Origin: Streptomyces sp. NBC_01255
Lineage (GTDB): Bacteria > Actinomycetota > Actinomycetes > Streptomycetales > Streptomycetaceae
Length of the DNA: 64,000 nucleotides
Reading direction: 5' to 3'
NCBI RefSeq assembly: GCF_036226445.1
Contig: NZ_CP108474.1
Span: forward strand, 1,612,001 to 1,676,000
The notes under the pieces were generated by a model. The model was not told where the DNA came from and did no database searches. It saw nothing but the letters and a program-made list of their open reading frames with translations. This document shows positions 33,751 through 41,811 of this stretch, piece after piece. Made by a program: the position numbers and the translations under genes. Position 1 is the stretch's first letter, and each line of letters opens with the position of its first letter.

Positions 33751-34698
33751 TCAGCCCTTGCGGGCGGTGTGGACGGTCCGGGCCGTGAGGTGGAAGAGGT
33801 CCGTGCGGTGGTGCAGGGACCTCTCGTCGGCCGGGTCGAGGAGCCGGTCGAGCGTCGTGAGGTCGTCCGGGTCGATCCGGTCGCCGAAGCCCTCGCGCAG
33901 CCGCTGGTAGTGCGAGACGGCCAGCTCCCGCACGACCGGGGAGACGGGCGCGGGGACGTCCGTGAGGAAGGTGCGGGTGCCGGCGGGGGTGAGGCCGGCG
34001 GAGGCGAGGAGCGCCCGCCAGTCGTCCGGCTCGTCGACGGAGCCGGGCAGTCCGGCGCGCATCTCGCCGAACGAGTCGGCGTGGGCGGCGTCGAGGCGGG
34101 CTTCGAGGCCCGGTCGGCCGATGCCGATGTGCCAGGGCAGGTGGCGGGTGGGCAGGCCGCCCTCGACGAGCGCGATCAGGCCGCCGGGACGCAGGATGCC
34201 GGCGAACTCCGCGAGCGCGGCCCGCTGGTCGCCGATGTGGTGCAGGGAGTTTCCCGCCCAGACGAGGTCGGCCTCGCCGAGGGAGCCGATGGCCTCGGGG
34301 AGTTCGGCGTGGAGGGTGGAGACCCGGGCGCCGAGACCCCGGGCCTCGGCGCGGTCGCGGGCCCGTGCGAGGAGTTCGGGGGTGCCGTCGACGGCGACGG
34401 TCTCGGCGGCCGGGAAGGCCTCCGCGAGCAGACCGGTGACGACGCCGGGGCCGCTGCCGATGTCGAGGACGCGCCGGACGCCGTAGACCGGGGCGAGGGT
34501 GCCGAGCCAGGCGGCGGCCTCGGCGTAGGCGGAGCTCGCGATCTCGGCCTGCCGCTCCAGGTGCGAAGCCAGCTGGTTCCAGTCCAGAGGGGCGCTGCCG
34601 TGGTCGTGGCCGGGCTGGTGGCCGGGCCCGTGACCGTGGTTCTGGCCGTGGTCGTGGTTCTGCCCGTGGCCGGGGTGGGATGCGCGGTGCTGACTCAT
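33751..34698 (-). CDS. SAM-dependent methyltransferase with His-rich N-terminus
   Basis: A 315-residue class I methyltransferase. VLDIGSGPGVVTGLL (motif I), VAVDGTPELLARARDRA (motif II) and AGNSLHHIGDQRAALAEFAGILRPGGLIALVE (motifs post II-III). The N-terminal segment of about residues 8-34 is almost entirely His, Gly, Asn and Asp, and may bind metal. Start ATG 34698. It follows an AraC-type gene on the same strand by 103 nt. The methyl acceptor is unknown. Confidence 0.83.
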   Translation of the reverse strand: MSQHRASHPGHGQNHDHGQNHGHGPGHQPGHDHGSAPLDWNQLASHLERQAEIASSAYAEAAAWLGTLAPVYGVRRVLDIGSGPGVVTGLLAEAFPAAETVAVDGTPELLARARDRAEARGLGARVSTLHAELPEAIGSLGEADLVWAGNSLHHIGDQRAALAEFAGILRPGGLIALVEGGLPTRHLPWHIGIGRPGLEARLDAAHADSFGEMRAGLPGSVDEPDDWRALLASAGLTPAGTRTFLTDVPAPVSPVVRELAVSHYQRLREGFGDRIDPDDLTTLDRLLDPADERSLHHRTDLFHLTARTVHTARKG

Positions 34699-34801
34699 CG
34701 TTCCAGGGTGCGGCGGGGCGGCAAAATGCGCGAGAAATGTTGCCGGTCCGGCAAAGAGCACCAGGCCGAGTCGAGTCGCATCGAGTCGACGCGCGCTCCG
34801 C

Positions 34802-35734
34802 TCAGCTCCGTGCGCGGTGCTCCTGCGGGCTGAGGCCCCGTACCCGCTTGAAGGCTGCGCTCAGGGCGAACGCGCCGCTGTAGCCGACCTGCCGGGCGAC
34901 CGCCTCGACGGTGGTGTCCGTCTCGCGCAGAAGGTCGGCGGCGAGTGCGAGCCGCCAGCCCGTGAGGTACGCCATCGGGGTCTCGCCGACGAGCTCGGCG
35001 AAGCGGCGGGCGAGCGCGGCTCGGGACACGCCCGACTTGGCCGCGAGCGAGGCGACGGTCCACGGGTGGGCGGGGTCGTTCTGGAGCAGCCGCAGCGCCC
35101 GGCCGACGACCGGATCGCCCATGGCCTGGTACCAGGCGGGCGGCTGGGCTCCCGGCCGGGAGAACCAGGCACGGACGCCGGCGATGAGCATCAGGTCGAG
35201 GACCCGGTCGAGGACGGCGCTCTGGCCGGGTTCGTCGCGGGCGATCTCCTCCCCGAGGAAGGGCATGAGGGGGCAGTTCCACGCGTCGGCGGGCAGGTGC
35301 AGCAGCCCTGGCAGGGCGTCCAGCAGCCGGCGGCCGACCTCGCCGTCCATCCGGTAGGTGCCGACGAGGACCGTGTTGCGGCCGGCGGGGGCGTTGCCCC
35401 AGGTGCGGACGCCGAGCCGCATGGTCTCGGCGAGCGGCTCCCCGGCGAGGGTGGTGCAGGCGCCGTCCGGGCCGATCACGGCGCGGGGCGGGGCGTCGGG
35501 GGCGTCGCCGACGGTGTACGGCTCGGGGCCGCGGGCCATGGCGAGGTCGCCGGGCTTCAGTAGGACGGGTTCGCCGGTGTCGGGGACGAGCCAGGCCTCG
35601 CCCTCGGTGACGCACATCAGGCATATCGCGGCGCCGTCCTCGATGCGCACGGACCACGGCGGATCCATGATCATGCGCAGGAGGAAGGCGCCCCTGGCGC
35701 GGGGCCCGTCGAGCAGTCCGGCGAGTGCGTCCAT
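34802..35734 (-). CDS. AraC family transcriptional regulator
   Basis: A 310-residue regulator. The N-terminal cupin-type sensor (CLMCVTEGEAWLVPDTGEPVLLKPGDLAMARGPEPY) precedes two C-terminal HTHs: WTVASLAAKSGVSRAALARRFAELVG and TTVEAVARQVGYSGAFALSAAFKRVRGLSPQEHR. Start ATG 35734 (a TTG three codons earlier is possible). It may control the methyltransferase downstream or unlinked genes. Its sensor type is common in regulators of oxidoreductases. Confidence 0.88.
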   Translation of the reverse strand: MDALAGLLDGPRARGAFLLRMIMDPPWSVRIEDGAAICLMCVTEGEAWLVPDTGEPVLLKPGDLAMARGPEPYTVGDAPDAPPRAVIGPDGACTTLAGEPLAETMRLGVRTWGNAPAGRNTVLVGTYRMDGEVGRRLLDALPGLLHLPADAWNCPLMPFLGEEIARDEPGQSAVLDRVLDLMLIAGVRAWFSRPGAQPPAWYQAMGDPVVGRALRLLQNDPAHPWTVASLAAKSGVSRAALARRFAELVGETPMAYLTGWRLALAADLLRETDTTVEAVARQVGYSGAFALSAAFKRVRGLSPQEHRARS

Positions 35735-35859
35735 GGTCGGCAAGCGTAGGGGGTGCCTTGTCGATCAGGCCGGATCAGGGAGCGGCGAAGGCCCGGCCGG
35801 CACCGGGGCCGCGACAAGGTTGGTCTGCGGGGCCGACGGGACCGGGTAACGTCTTTGTC

Positions 35860-35889
35860 ATGTTCTTCCAGGCGCCGATTCACGAGTGA
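35860..35889 (+). CDS. Possible 9-codon leader peptide ORF
   Basis: ATG at 35860 opens a 9-residue frame (MFFQAPIHE) ending in TGA at 35887-35889, 95 nt before the next gene. TAACGT at 35847-35852 could be a -10 box, making it leaderless. There is no ribosome-binding site, and no codon run suggests attenuation by a particular tRNA. Tentative. Confidence 0.25.
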   Translation: MFFQAPIHE

Positions 35890-35984
35890 GAGCGTGATGG
35901 GCCTCTGCTGACGTTCATCGACGTCGCCGCCTGTCCCTCACAGATGAATCCGTAGACCACTTCACATCATGACCGGGAGAACCC

Positions 35985-36200
35985 GTGACCGACAGCAAGA
36001 ACATCAACAACCCCGTGGGCCAGGGCGGCGGCCAGCGCAAGAAGCTGTCCCGCGCCGAACGGCAGAACAACGGTCCGCACCGCAACCTCGACCGCCAGAA
36101 TGCCGCTGACCGCAAGGCGGAGCTGGTGCGCAAGATGCGCGAGAAGGCGGCCGCAGCCGGGGGCGCCGGGCAGGCGGGCGACGACACCGCCCAGAGCTGA
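35985..36200 (+). CDS. Small conserved streptomycete protein (DUF6243-like)
   Basis: A 71-residue, very hydrophilic and basic protein. GGGQRKKLSRAERQNN then DRKAELVRKMREKAAA resembles the small streptomycete family annotated DUF6243. It has no Cys, membrane segment or signal peptide. GTG start at 35985 with GGGAGAACC upstream. A strong perfect hairpin follows at 36234. High charge suggests nucleic-acid or ribosome association, but this is only a guess. Confidence 0.65.
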   Translation: MTDSKNINNPVGQGGGQRKKLSRAERQNNGPHRNLDRQNAADRKAELVRKMREKAAAAGGAGQAGDDTAQS

Positions 36201-36233
36201 CGCACCGCCGCCGCGAGGGCGGCACCGCACGGG

Positions 36234-36270
36234 GCAGGGCCCGGACCGCGACGCGCGGTCCGGGCCCTGC
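36234..36270 (+). terminator. Perfect 17-bp hairpin terminator
   Basis: 36234-36250 (GCAGGGCCCGGACCGCG) pairs fully with 36254-36270 across a 3-nt loop, 33 nt past the small DUF gene's stop. No T-run follows, as is common in streptomycetes. Confidence 0.8.
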
Positions 36271-36355
36271 TGCCGTACCGCACGTGAGACGCAGGCGTAG
36301 GGGTGTGAGACTGCGGAGCATGGGCGGCGGGGGCCGTGGGCGGGAGTCTTGAGCC

Positions 36356-37234
36356 ATGACGACACACACGAACACGACGAGCGACATGAACGCCACGGAC
36401 GACACGAACGCCACGCCGCGGACGATCCTGGTGACGAGCGCCACCGGCAAGACCGGGCGGCGCGTGGCCGAGCGGCTCGCGGCGCGCGGGGTGGCGGTCC
36501 GCGCCGGGTCCCGTACCGGATCGACCCCCTTCGACTGGGAGGACCCGGAGACCTGGGGTCCGGCGCTGCGGGGCGTGGACTCCGCGTACGTGGCCTACTA
36601 CCCGGACCTCGCCGCCCCGGGCGCGATCGAGGCGATGCGGGAGTTCGGCCGCCTCGCCCGGGAGAACGGCGTACGGCGGATGACCGTGCTGTCCGGGCGC
36701 GGGGAGCCCGAGGGGGTCGTGGCGGAGGAGGCGCTGCGGGAGGCGGCCGTCGGGGTGGAACTGGCCGTCGTACGGGCCTCGTTCTTCAACCAGAACTTCT
36801 CCGAGGGACTGCTCGCGGAGGGCGTCGCGGAGGGGACGCTTGTCTTCCCCGCGGGTGACACGCGCGAACCGTTCATCGACGCGGACGACCTGGCGGACGT
36901 GGTCGTCGAGACCCTGACGGCGGACGGGCACGCGGGGCGGGTGCACGAGGTGACGGGGCCGGAGCCGGTGTCCTTCGCGGAGGTGGCCGCGGAGATCGCG
37001 CGCGTATCGGGTCGCCCGGTGGTCTACGAGGCGATGCCGGAGGCGGAGTACGCCGGGCTCCTCACGGGGTTCGGGCTCCCGGCGCCGGAGGCCGAGTGGC
37101 TCGCGGGCCTGTTCGCGACGCTCCTCGACGGCCACAACGCCTCGGCGACGGACGGGGTGAAGCGGGTCCTGGGGCGCGAGCCCCGCTCGTTCGCCGCGTT
37201 CGCGGCGGACACCTGGGGCGGTCCGAAGTCCTGA
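36356..37234 (+). CDS. NAD(P)H-binding NmrA-like oxidoreductase
   Basis: A 292-residue atypical SDR. ILVTSATGKTGRRVAERLAARG is the N-terminal dinucleotide-binding region; REFGRLARENGVRRMTVLSG, VVRASFFNQNFSEGLL and FIDADDLADVVVETLT match NmrA/quinone-reductase-2-like proteins, which often sense NAD(P) state or reduce quinones. No YxxxK catalytic pair is evident. The first 20 residues are Thr/Asn/Asp-rich and poorly conserved; an internal ATG at 36386 is a possible alternative start. Confidence 0.83.
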   Translation: MTTHTNTTSDMNATDDTNATPRTILVTSATGKTGRRVAERLAARGVAVRAGSRTGSTPFDWEDPETWGPALRGVDSAYVAYYPDLAAPGAIEAMREFGRLARENGVRRMTVLSGRGEPEGVVAEEALREAAVGVELAVVRASFFNQNFSEGLLAEGVAEGTLVFPAGDTREPFIDADDLADVVVETLTADGHAGRVHEVTGPEPVSFAEVAAEIARVSGRPVVYEAMPEAEYAGLLTGFGLPAPEAEWLAGLFATLLDGHNASATDGVKRVLGREPRSFAAFAADTWGGPKS

Positions 37235-37256
37235 GCGGACCCCCACGAAGATCGCC

Positions 37257-37289
37257 GGCCTTCACTGACAGAAGGTGTCAGTGAAGGCC
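37257..37289. promoter_or_regulatory. Perfect 14-bp inverted repeat (operator or terminator)
   Basis: GGCCTTCACTGACA (37257-37270) and its exact complement TGTCAGTGAAGGCC (37276-37289) flank 5 nt. It lies 22 nt after one stop and 15 nt before the next start. A TACAGT box at 37293-37298 could be the -10 of a leaderless transcript from 37305, placing the dyad over the promoter as in TetR-type operators. A terminator for the NmrA-like gene is the alternative. Confidence 0.65.
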
Positions 37290-37304
37290 TCGTACAGTCC
37301 GGCC

Positions 37305-37859
37305 ATGACGTTCACGGAACAGCGGGACAAGCAGGAGACGCAGGAGACGCAGGAGAAGCACCGGGGCTTCGACTTCCTCGACGGGGAATGGAACGTCCGC
37401 AACCGGTGGCTCGGGGACTTCCTCGACCCGGATAGCGGCTGGGAGGAGTTCGACGGGCACACGACGGGACGGCTCTTCTGGAACGGCCGCGCGCACGCCG
37501 ACGAGATCGTGTTCCCGTCGAAGGGCTTCAGCGGCCTGACGCTGCGGCTGTACGAGCCGGAGACCGGTGAGTGGACGCTGAACTGGTCCAACAGCGCCAC
37601 GGGGAGGCTCGACCCGCCGGTCAGGGGCCGGTTCGCGGAGGACGGTACGGGCACCTTCCACGGGACGGACACGTATGCGGGCCGTCCGGTCCGGGTGCGG
37701 TTCCGCTGGTCGGGGATCGGCGCGGACGCGGCCCGCTGGGAGCAGGCCTTCGCGCCGGCGGACGGCGACGGCAGGGACGCCGGCGGCGACCCCGGTGACG
37801 GGCCCGGCAACGGCCCCGCGTGGGTGACGAACTGGGTGATGGAGTTCAGCCGCGCCTGA
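37305..37859 (+). CDS. Conserved hypothetical protein, beta-rich lipocalin-like
   Basis: A 184-residue soluble protein not firmly recognised. FDFLDGEWNVRNRWLGDFLD near residue 25, then many alternating hydrophobic strands (SGLTLRLYEPETGEWTLNWSN, RVRFRWSGIGADAARWEQAF), resemble lipocalin-like DUF1579-type proteins. The N-terminus has QETQ/QEKQ repeats. I take ATG 37305; ten extra in-frame residues from a GTG would fall inside the perfect dyad. Its last 14 nt overlap the convergent methyltransferase gene. Confidence 0.65.
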   Translation: MTFTEQRDKQETQETQEKHRGFDFLDGEWNVRNRWLGDFLDPDSGWEEFDGHTTGRLFWNGRAHADEIVFPSKGFSGLTLRLYEPETGEWTLNWSNSATGRLDPPVRGRFAEDGTGTFHGTDTYAGRPVRVRFRWSGIGADAARWEQAFAPADGDGRDAGGDPGDGPGNGPAWVTNWVMEFSRA

Positions 37860-38592
37860 CGAAGCGGGCCAGCCGGTAGCGAGGGTCGTCACGGGGGCGA
37901 TCCTGGTCCGGGAGGGCCGTGAGGGCGGCGGCGAGCGCGTCGACGGACACGGTGTCGCCGTCGAACCAGGAGGCGAAGTAGCCGCTGCGCAGTTTCCGTA
38001 CGGTGTCGCGCGGGGTCCCGCCCTGGCCGTGGCCGGCGAAGACGGTGCCGGGGGCGGGGTCGAGGCCGTGGGCGGCGGCGTGCCGGGTGATCAGGTCCGA
38101 GCGGTCGGTGGCGCCGGACTCCGAGCGGTGGGGGCGGAGGATCTCGTCGATGTCGCTGCCGACGTCGTGGGCGGCGTCCTTGTCGACGGTGGCGATGAGG
38201 ACACCGCCGGGGCGCAGGACGCGGGCGGCCTCGGCGACGATCTCCGGCGCGAAGGGGACGAGGTGCAGCAGCCAGACGGCGGATACCGCGTCCAGGGAGG
38301 CGTCGGGCAGCGGCAGCCGCCGGGCGTCGGCGCGGACGGTGCGTCCCGGCAGGCGCCCGGTGGCCGTCCGCAGCATCGCGTGGGCGGCGTCGGCCCCGTA
38401 CACGAGCAGCCCGGTCCTGGTGAGGCGCTCGGTGACGAGGCCGGTGCCGCAGGCGAGGTCGAGGAGCGTACGCGCGCCGGGCGGCACGAGGCGCAGCACG
38501 GCCTCGGCGGCGGCCTCGGCGCGGGGCACGCCGCCGCGGGTCCGGTCGTAGTGCGCCGCCTCGGCCTCGTAGTCGAGCATGGTGTCCGCCAT
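37846..38592 (-). CDS. Class I SAM-dependent methyltransferase
   Basis: A 248-residue Methyltransf_11-type enzyme. LLDLACGTGLVTERL (motif I), VYGADAAHAMLRTA (motif II), LPLPDASLDAVSAVWLLHLV and EAARVLRPGGVLIATVD follow in order. Start ATG 38592; a second ATG four codons in is possible. The 3' end overlaps the convergent gene by 14 nt. Neighbours give no clue to the acceptor. Confidence 0.85.
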   Translation of the reverse strand: MADTMLDYEAEAAHYDRTRGGVPRAEAAAEAVLRLVPPGARTLLDLACGTGLVTERLTRTGLLVYGADAAHAMLRTATGRLPGRTVRADARRLPLPDASLDAVSAVWLLHLVPFAPEIVAEAARVLRPGGVLIATVDKDAAHDVGSDIDEILRPHRSESGATDRSDLITRHAAAHGLDPAPGTVFAGHGQGGTPRDTVRKLRSGYFASWFDGDTVSVDALAAALTALPDQDRPRDDPRYRLARFVRRG

Positions 38593-38631
38593 GCCGGTGA
38601 TCCTACGGAGGGAAGGGAAGGGACCGGCGGG

Positions 38632-38937
38632 TCAGTCGGCGCCGTGGCCGGGGGCGATTCCCTCCACGCGTTCGGCGAGCTGGAAGTCCTTCTCGGTGAC
38701 GGTCCCGCCGGCGGAGTGGGTGTTCACGGACAGGGCCACGGTGTTGTAGCCGAGGGTCAGGTCGGAGTGGTGGTCGAGCTCCTGCTGGATCCGGGCCACG
38801 TGCACGACGAGGGCGGTCGCGGCGAAGTGGTCGCCGAGCCGGTAGGTGCGGAGGAGACGGTCGCTCTCGACGGACCACCCGGGGAGCTCCCGCAGTCGGT
38901 CCTCGATCTCCTTCTGCGACAGCGGCTGTGTGGGCAC
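38632..38937 (-). CDS. 4a-hydroxytetrahydrobiopterin dehydratase (pterin carbinolamine dehydratase)
   Basis: A 101-residue enzyme of full family length. The active-site set is present: QELDHHSDLTLGYNTV (His56, His57) and VNTHSAGGTVTEKDFQLA (His74). It regenerates quinonoid dihydrobiopterin after aromatic amino-acid hydroxylation; some homologues act in molybdopterin or regulatory roles. No phenylalanine hydroxylase gene is in the window. Divergent from the XRE regulator 91 nt away. Confidence 0.9.
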   Translation of the reverse strand: MPTQPLSQKEIEDRLRELPGWSVESDRLLRTYRLGDHFAATALVVHVARIQQELDHHSDLTLGYNTVALSVNTHSAGGTVTEKDFQLAERVEGIAPGHGAD

Positions 38938-39028
38938 GGTGGTGCTCCCTCCGATGGGGTGGTGCGCGGTGCGGGACGGGGTCCCCCGGGGAAGCTACCC
39001 GGGTCCCCCTCTGGGATACCGTCTGGCC

Positions 39029-39847
39029 ATGACAACTGTCGTGAGCGACACGGGGGTAGGGCCGCTGTTGCGCGGATGGCGCGAGCAGCGGCGGCTGAGT
39101 CAGCTGGAGCTCGCGCTGCGGGCCGATTCCTCGGCGCGGCACATCTCCTTCGTGGAGACGGGCCGTTCCCGGCCGAGCGAGGAGATGATCCTCAGGCTAG
39201 CGGAGCACCTGGACGTGCCGGTGCGGGAGCGGAACGCGCTGCTGCTCGCCGCCGGTTACGCCCCCCGGTACACGGAGTCGCCGCTCGGCGCCCCGCACCT
39301 GGAGGTGCTGCGGGAGGGCATCGAGCGGCTGTTGCAGGGGTACGAGCCGTATCCGGCGTTCGTGGTGGACGGCTCGTACACGGTGGTGGCGGCCAATCGG
39401 GGCATCGGGCTGCTGCTCGGCGGTCTGCCGGAGCATCTGCTGGCCCCGCCGCTGAACGCGATGCGGCTCACCCTCCACCCGGAGGGCCTGGCGCCGCGGA
39501 TCCGGAACCTGCGGGAGTGGCGGGGGCATCTGCTGGCGCAGATGGAGCGGCAGATCGCGCTGGCCCGGTCGGAGGCGCTGCGCGAGCTGTACGAGGAGGT
39601 GGCGGCGTATCCGCTGCCGCCGGGCGCGGAGGAGGAGAGCGCGCCGGACGCGGAGCCGTATCCGTACATCGCGCTGCCGATGCGGATCGAGCACGACGGG
39701 CGGGTCCTGTCGTTCGTGTCGTCGATCTCGACGTTCAACACGCCGATGGACGTGACCGTCGCCGAGCTGGCCATCGAGACGCTGCTCCCGGCCGACGCGG
39801 AGACGGTCGCGTACCTCCAGTCCCTGGCGGCGGCGGTCAGCGAGTAG
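39029..39847 (+). CDS. XRE-family regulator with MmyB-like ligand-binding domain
   Basis: A 272-residue regulator. The N-terminal HTH (LRGWREQRRLSQLELALRADSSARHISFVETGRSRPS) is followed by a PAS-like MmyB domain (GYEPYPAFVVDGSYTVVAANRGIGLLLGG ... LRIEHDGRVLSFVSSISTFNTPMDVTVAELAIETLLPAD-like order). ATG 39029 is probably leaderless: TACCGT at 39017-39022 lies 6 nt upstream. The class often controls a neighbouring oxidoreductase; here the convergent membrane protein and the divergent dehydratase are candidates. Confidence 0.88.
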   Translation: MTTVVSDTGVGPLLRGWREQRRLSQLELALRADSSARHISFVETGRSRPSEEMILRLAEHLDVPVRERNALLLAAGYAPRYTESPLGAPHLEVLREGIERLLQGYEPYPAFVVDGSYTVVAANRGIGLLLGGLPEHLLAPPLNAMRLTLHPEGLAPRIRNLREWRGHLLAQMERQIALARSEALRELYEEVAAYPLPPGAEEESAPDAEPYPYIALPMRIEHDGRVLSFVSSISTFNTPMDVTVAELAIETLLPADAETVAYLQSLAAAVSE

Positions 39848-40259
39848 CCGGGACGGCTCGCAGGGCGGTCCACTGGAGCAGGGCGAACCCGGCGACGGTG
39901 GCCGCCTGCATCGGTGTCCACAGGAGGCCCGCGGTGGTCGGCTCCAGCCAGGCGAAGAGGGCGACGATGCTCAGGACGGCCCAGAGGGCGTTGACGTCGA
40001 CGACGAGCTTGACGCCGAGGGCCGGGGGCTGGGGGCGGCTCGCGAGCCAGGCGACGCCGGCGGCGTACGCGGTGAGCAGGACGCCGAGTTCGAGCAGGAG
40101 GGCCGCGTCGATGCCGAGGAGCTCGCCGAGGGGGCCGGAGGCCGTCAGGTAGGCGAGTCCGTTGGCGCCGGTGACGACGGCGTCGAGGGCGAGGAAGCGG
40201 CGCAGCGCGGTCTGGGGGCGGGTGGTGCGGGCGAGGCCGGCGAACAGGGCCTGGGACAT
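39837..40259 (-). CDS. Small four-helix integral membrane protein
   Basis: A 140-residue protein with about four hydrophobic segments (FLALDAVVTGANGLAYLTA, LLLELGVLLTAYAAGVAWLA, LVVDVNALWAVLSIVALFAW, MQAATVAGFALLQWTAL). No catalytic motif. Its end overlaps the XRE gene's end by 11 nt in convergent orientation, an arrangement often seen for such regulator/membrane-protein pairs. Function unknown. Confidence 0.75.
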   Translation of the reverse strand: MSQALFAGLARTTRPQTALRRFLALDAVVTGANGLAYLTASGPLGELLGIDAALLLELGVLLTAYAAGVAWLASRPQPPALGVKLVVDVNALWAVLSIVALFAWLEPTTAGLLWTPMQAATVAGFALLQWTALRAVPATR

Positions 40260-40486
40260 GGCGGATCACCCTCCATGGGGGACGTTCGAGCTGGTGGTGG
40301 GTCCGGAGCCCGAGCGGAGTGCGCCGCCCGGGTTCCGGTGTTCATGAGCATGCCGCGCGGTCCGGGCGGGGTCGATTACGTGAGAGGTAATGCCGGACTC
40401 CGGACAGCCGTGTCGTCGTGCCCGTGGCGTGAGTAGTCTTCGCCTCCGGGTGGCCGGAACCGGTCTCCCGGAGGGGGAGACAGCGC

Positions 40487-41701
40487 ATGGCGTGGAACAG
40501 GGAACGGGCTCTCGTCGTGGCCACCGGTGACGATCACCGGGTGACGCCCGCGGAGCTCTTCTTCGACCTGGTGTTCGTGTACGCGATCACGCAGGTGACC
40601 GCCCTGATGGCGGCGCGACCCTCACCTCTGGGGGTGGTCGGCGGGATGGTCGTGCTCGCGCTGCTCTGGTGGTGCTGGTGCTGCTTCGCCTGGCTGGGGA
40701 ATGTCGTACGGGCCGACTCCGGTGGGGTGTTCGCCGTCCTCGTCACCGTCATGGCCGTCGTCCTCATCGTGTCGCTCGCCGTGCCGGAGGTCTTCGCGGA
40801 CGAGCCCGGCGGGCTCTCGGCCCCTCTGGTGTTCGTCGTCTGCTACGGCGTGGTGCGCGTCCTGCACCTGACCTCGTACTGGGTCTCCAGCCCCGGGGAC
40901 GCGGTGCTGCGCGCCACCCTGCGCCGTACGGCGCTGATGTCCGTGCTGCCGCCGCTCGTGCTGCTGCTGATCGGCAGCGCGTACAGCGGCCGGGTCCAAC
41001 TCCTGCTGTGGCTCGGCGCGGTGGCCGTCGACTACGGCGGCATCTACGTCACCGGCTCCTCCGGCTGGCGGGTCAACTCCCCCGGGCACTTCGCCGAGCG
41101 CCACGGCCTGATCGTGATCATCGCGCTCGGCGAGTCCATCGTGGCGATGGGCGTCGGCGTCTCCGGCTTCCCGCTCACCTTCGCCGTCCTCGGCGCCTCG
41201 GCCGCCGGGCTGCTGCTCGCGGCCGGGCTGTGGCGGCTGTACTTCCGGCAGCTCGGCGAGCCCGCCGAGCACCGGCTCGGCGGGCTGGACGGCGACGACC
41301 GGACCCGCTTCGCCCGGGACGTGTACACCTTCCTGCACCTGCCGCTCGTCGCGGGCGTCGTGCTCTGCGCGCTCGGCATGAAAAAGGTCCTCCAGCAGGT
41401 CGCCGACACCGGCCACTACGGTCTCGCGGAGCCGCTGCACGGGGTCGTCGCCTGGTCCCTGACCGGGGGCGTCGGCGTGTTCCTGCTCGGCGCCGCCGCG
41501 ATCGTGCTGCGCACGACGGGCCGGCGGCCGACCGCCCTGGCCGTCGGCGGCGTGTGCTGCCTCGCGGCGGGTCCGCTCGTCGGGCTCGTCCCGGCCCTGC
41601 CGGCGCTGGCGGTCCTCGCCACCACGACGGCGGTGCTCGTCACACTGGACGGCCGGCGGGGCCGCCCGGAGGTGGTCGCGGTGGCGGAGACGGAGGCGTA
41701 A
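40487..41701 (+). CDS. Low temperature requirement protein A (LtrA) family membrane protein
   Basis: A 404-residue protein with about eleven hydrophobic helices. TPAELFFDLVFVYAITQVTALM near the N-terminus and HFAERHGLIVIIALGESIVAMGVGV are the LtrA signatures, both with conserved acidic residues inside membrane segments. ATG 40487. LtrA was linked to low-temperature growth in Listeria; its molecular role is not known. It is followed by a broken IclR gene 110 nt downstream. Confidence 0.9.
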   Translation: MAWNRERALVVATGDDHRVTPAELFFDLVFVYAITQVTALMAARPSPLGVVGGMVVLALLWWCWCCFAWLGNVVRADSGGVFAVLVTVMAVVLIVSLAVPEVFADEPGGLSAPLVFVVCYGVVRVLHLTSYWVSSPGDAVLRATLRRTALMSVLPPLVLLLIGSAYSGRVQLLLWLGAVAVDYGGIYVTGSSGWRVNSPGHFAERHGLIVIIALGESIVAMGVGVSGFPLTFAVLGASAAGLLLAAGLWRLYFRQLGEPAEHRLGGLDGDDRTRFARDVYTFLHLPLVAGVVLCALGMKKVLQQVADTGHYGLAEPLHGVVAWSLTGGVGVFLLGAAAIVLRTTGRRPTALAVGGVCCLAAGPLVGLVPALPALAVLATTTAVLVTLDGRRGRPEVVAVAETEA

Positions 41702-41811
41702 CCGCGCCCTGTTGGAGGAAAGTGACGGTTCGCCACACCCGGACAAGCCGATCGAACAAGGCTCGGGCCACCGGGGCTCGGGCGGGCGAGGTGCTCGGCA
41801 GACTGGGCCCC

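Noticed and set aside
40375..40391. ATTAC-N7-GTAAT dyad between the small membrane protein and the LtrA gene
   Set aside because: Arms are only 5 bp, and no promoter elements or second copy support an operator.
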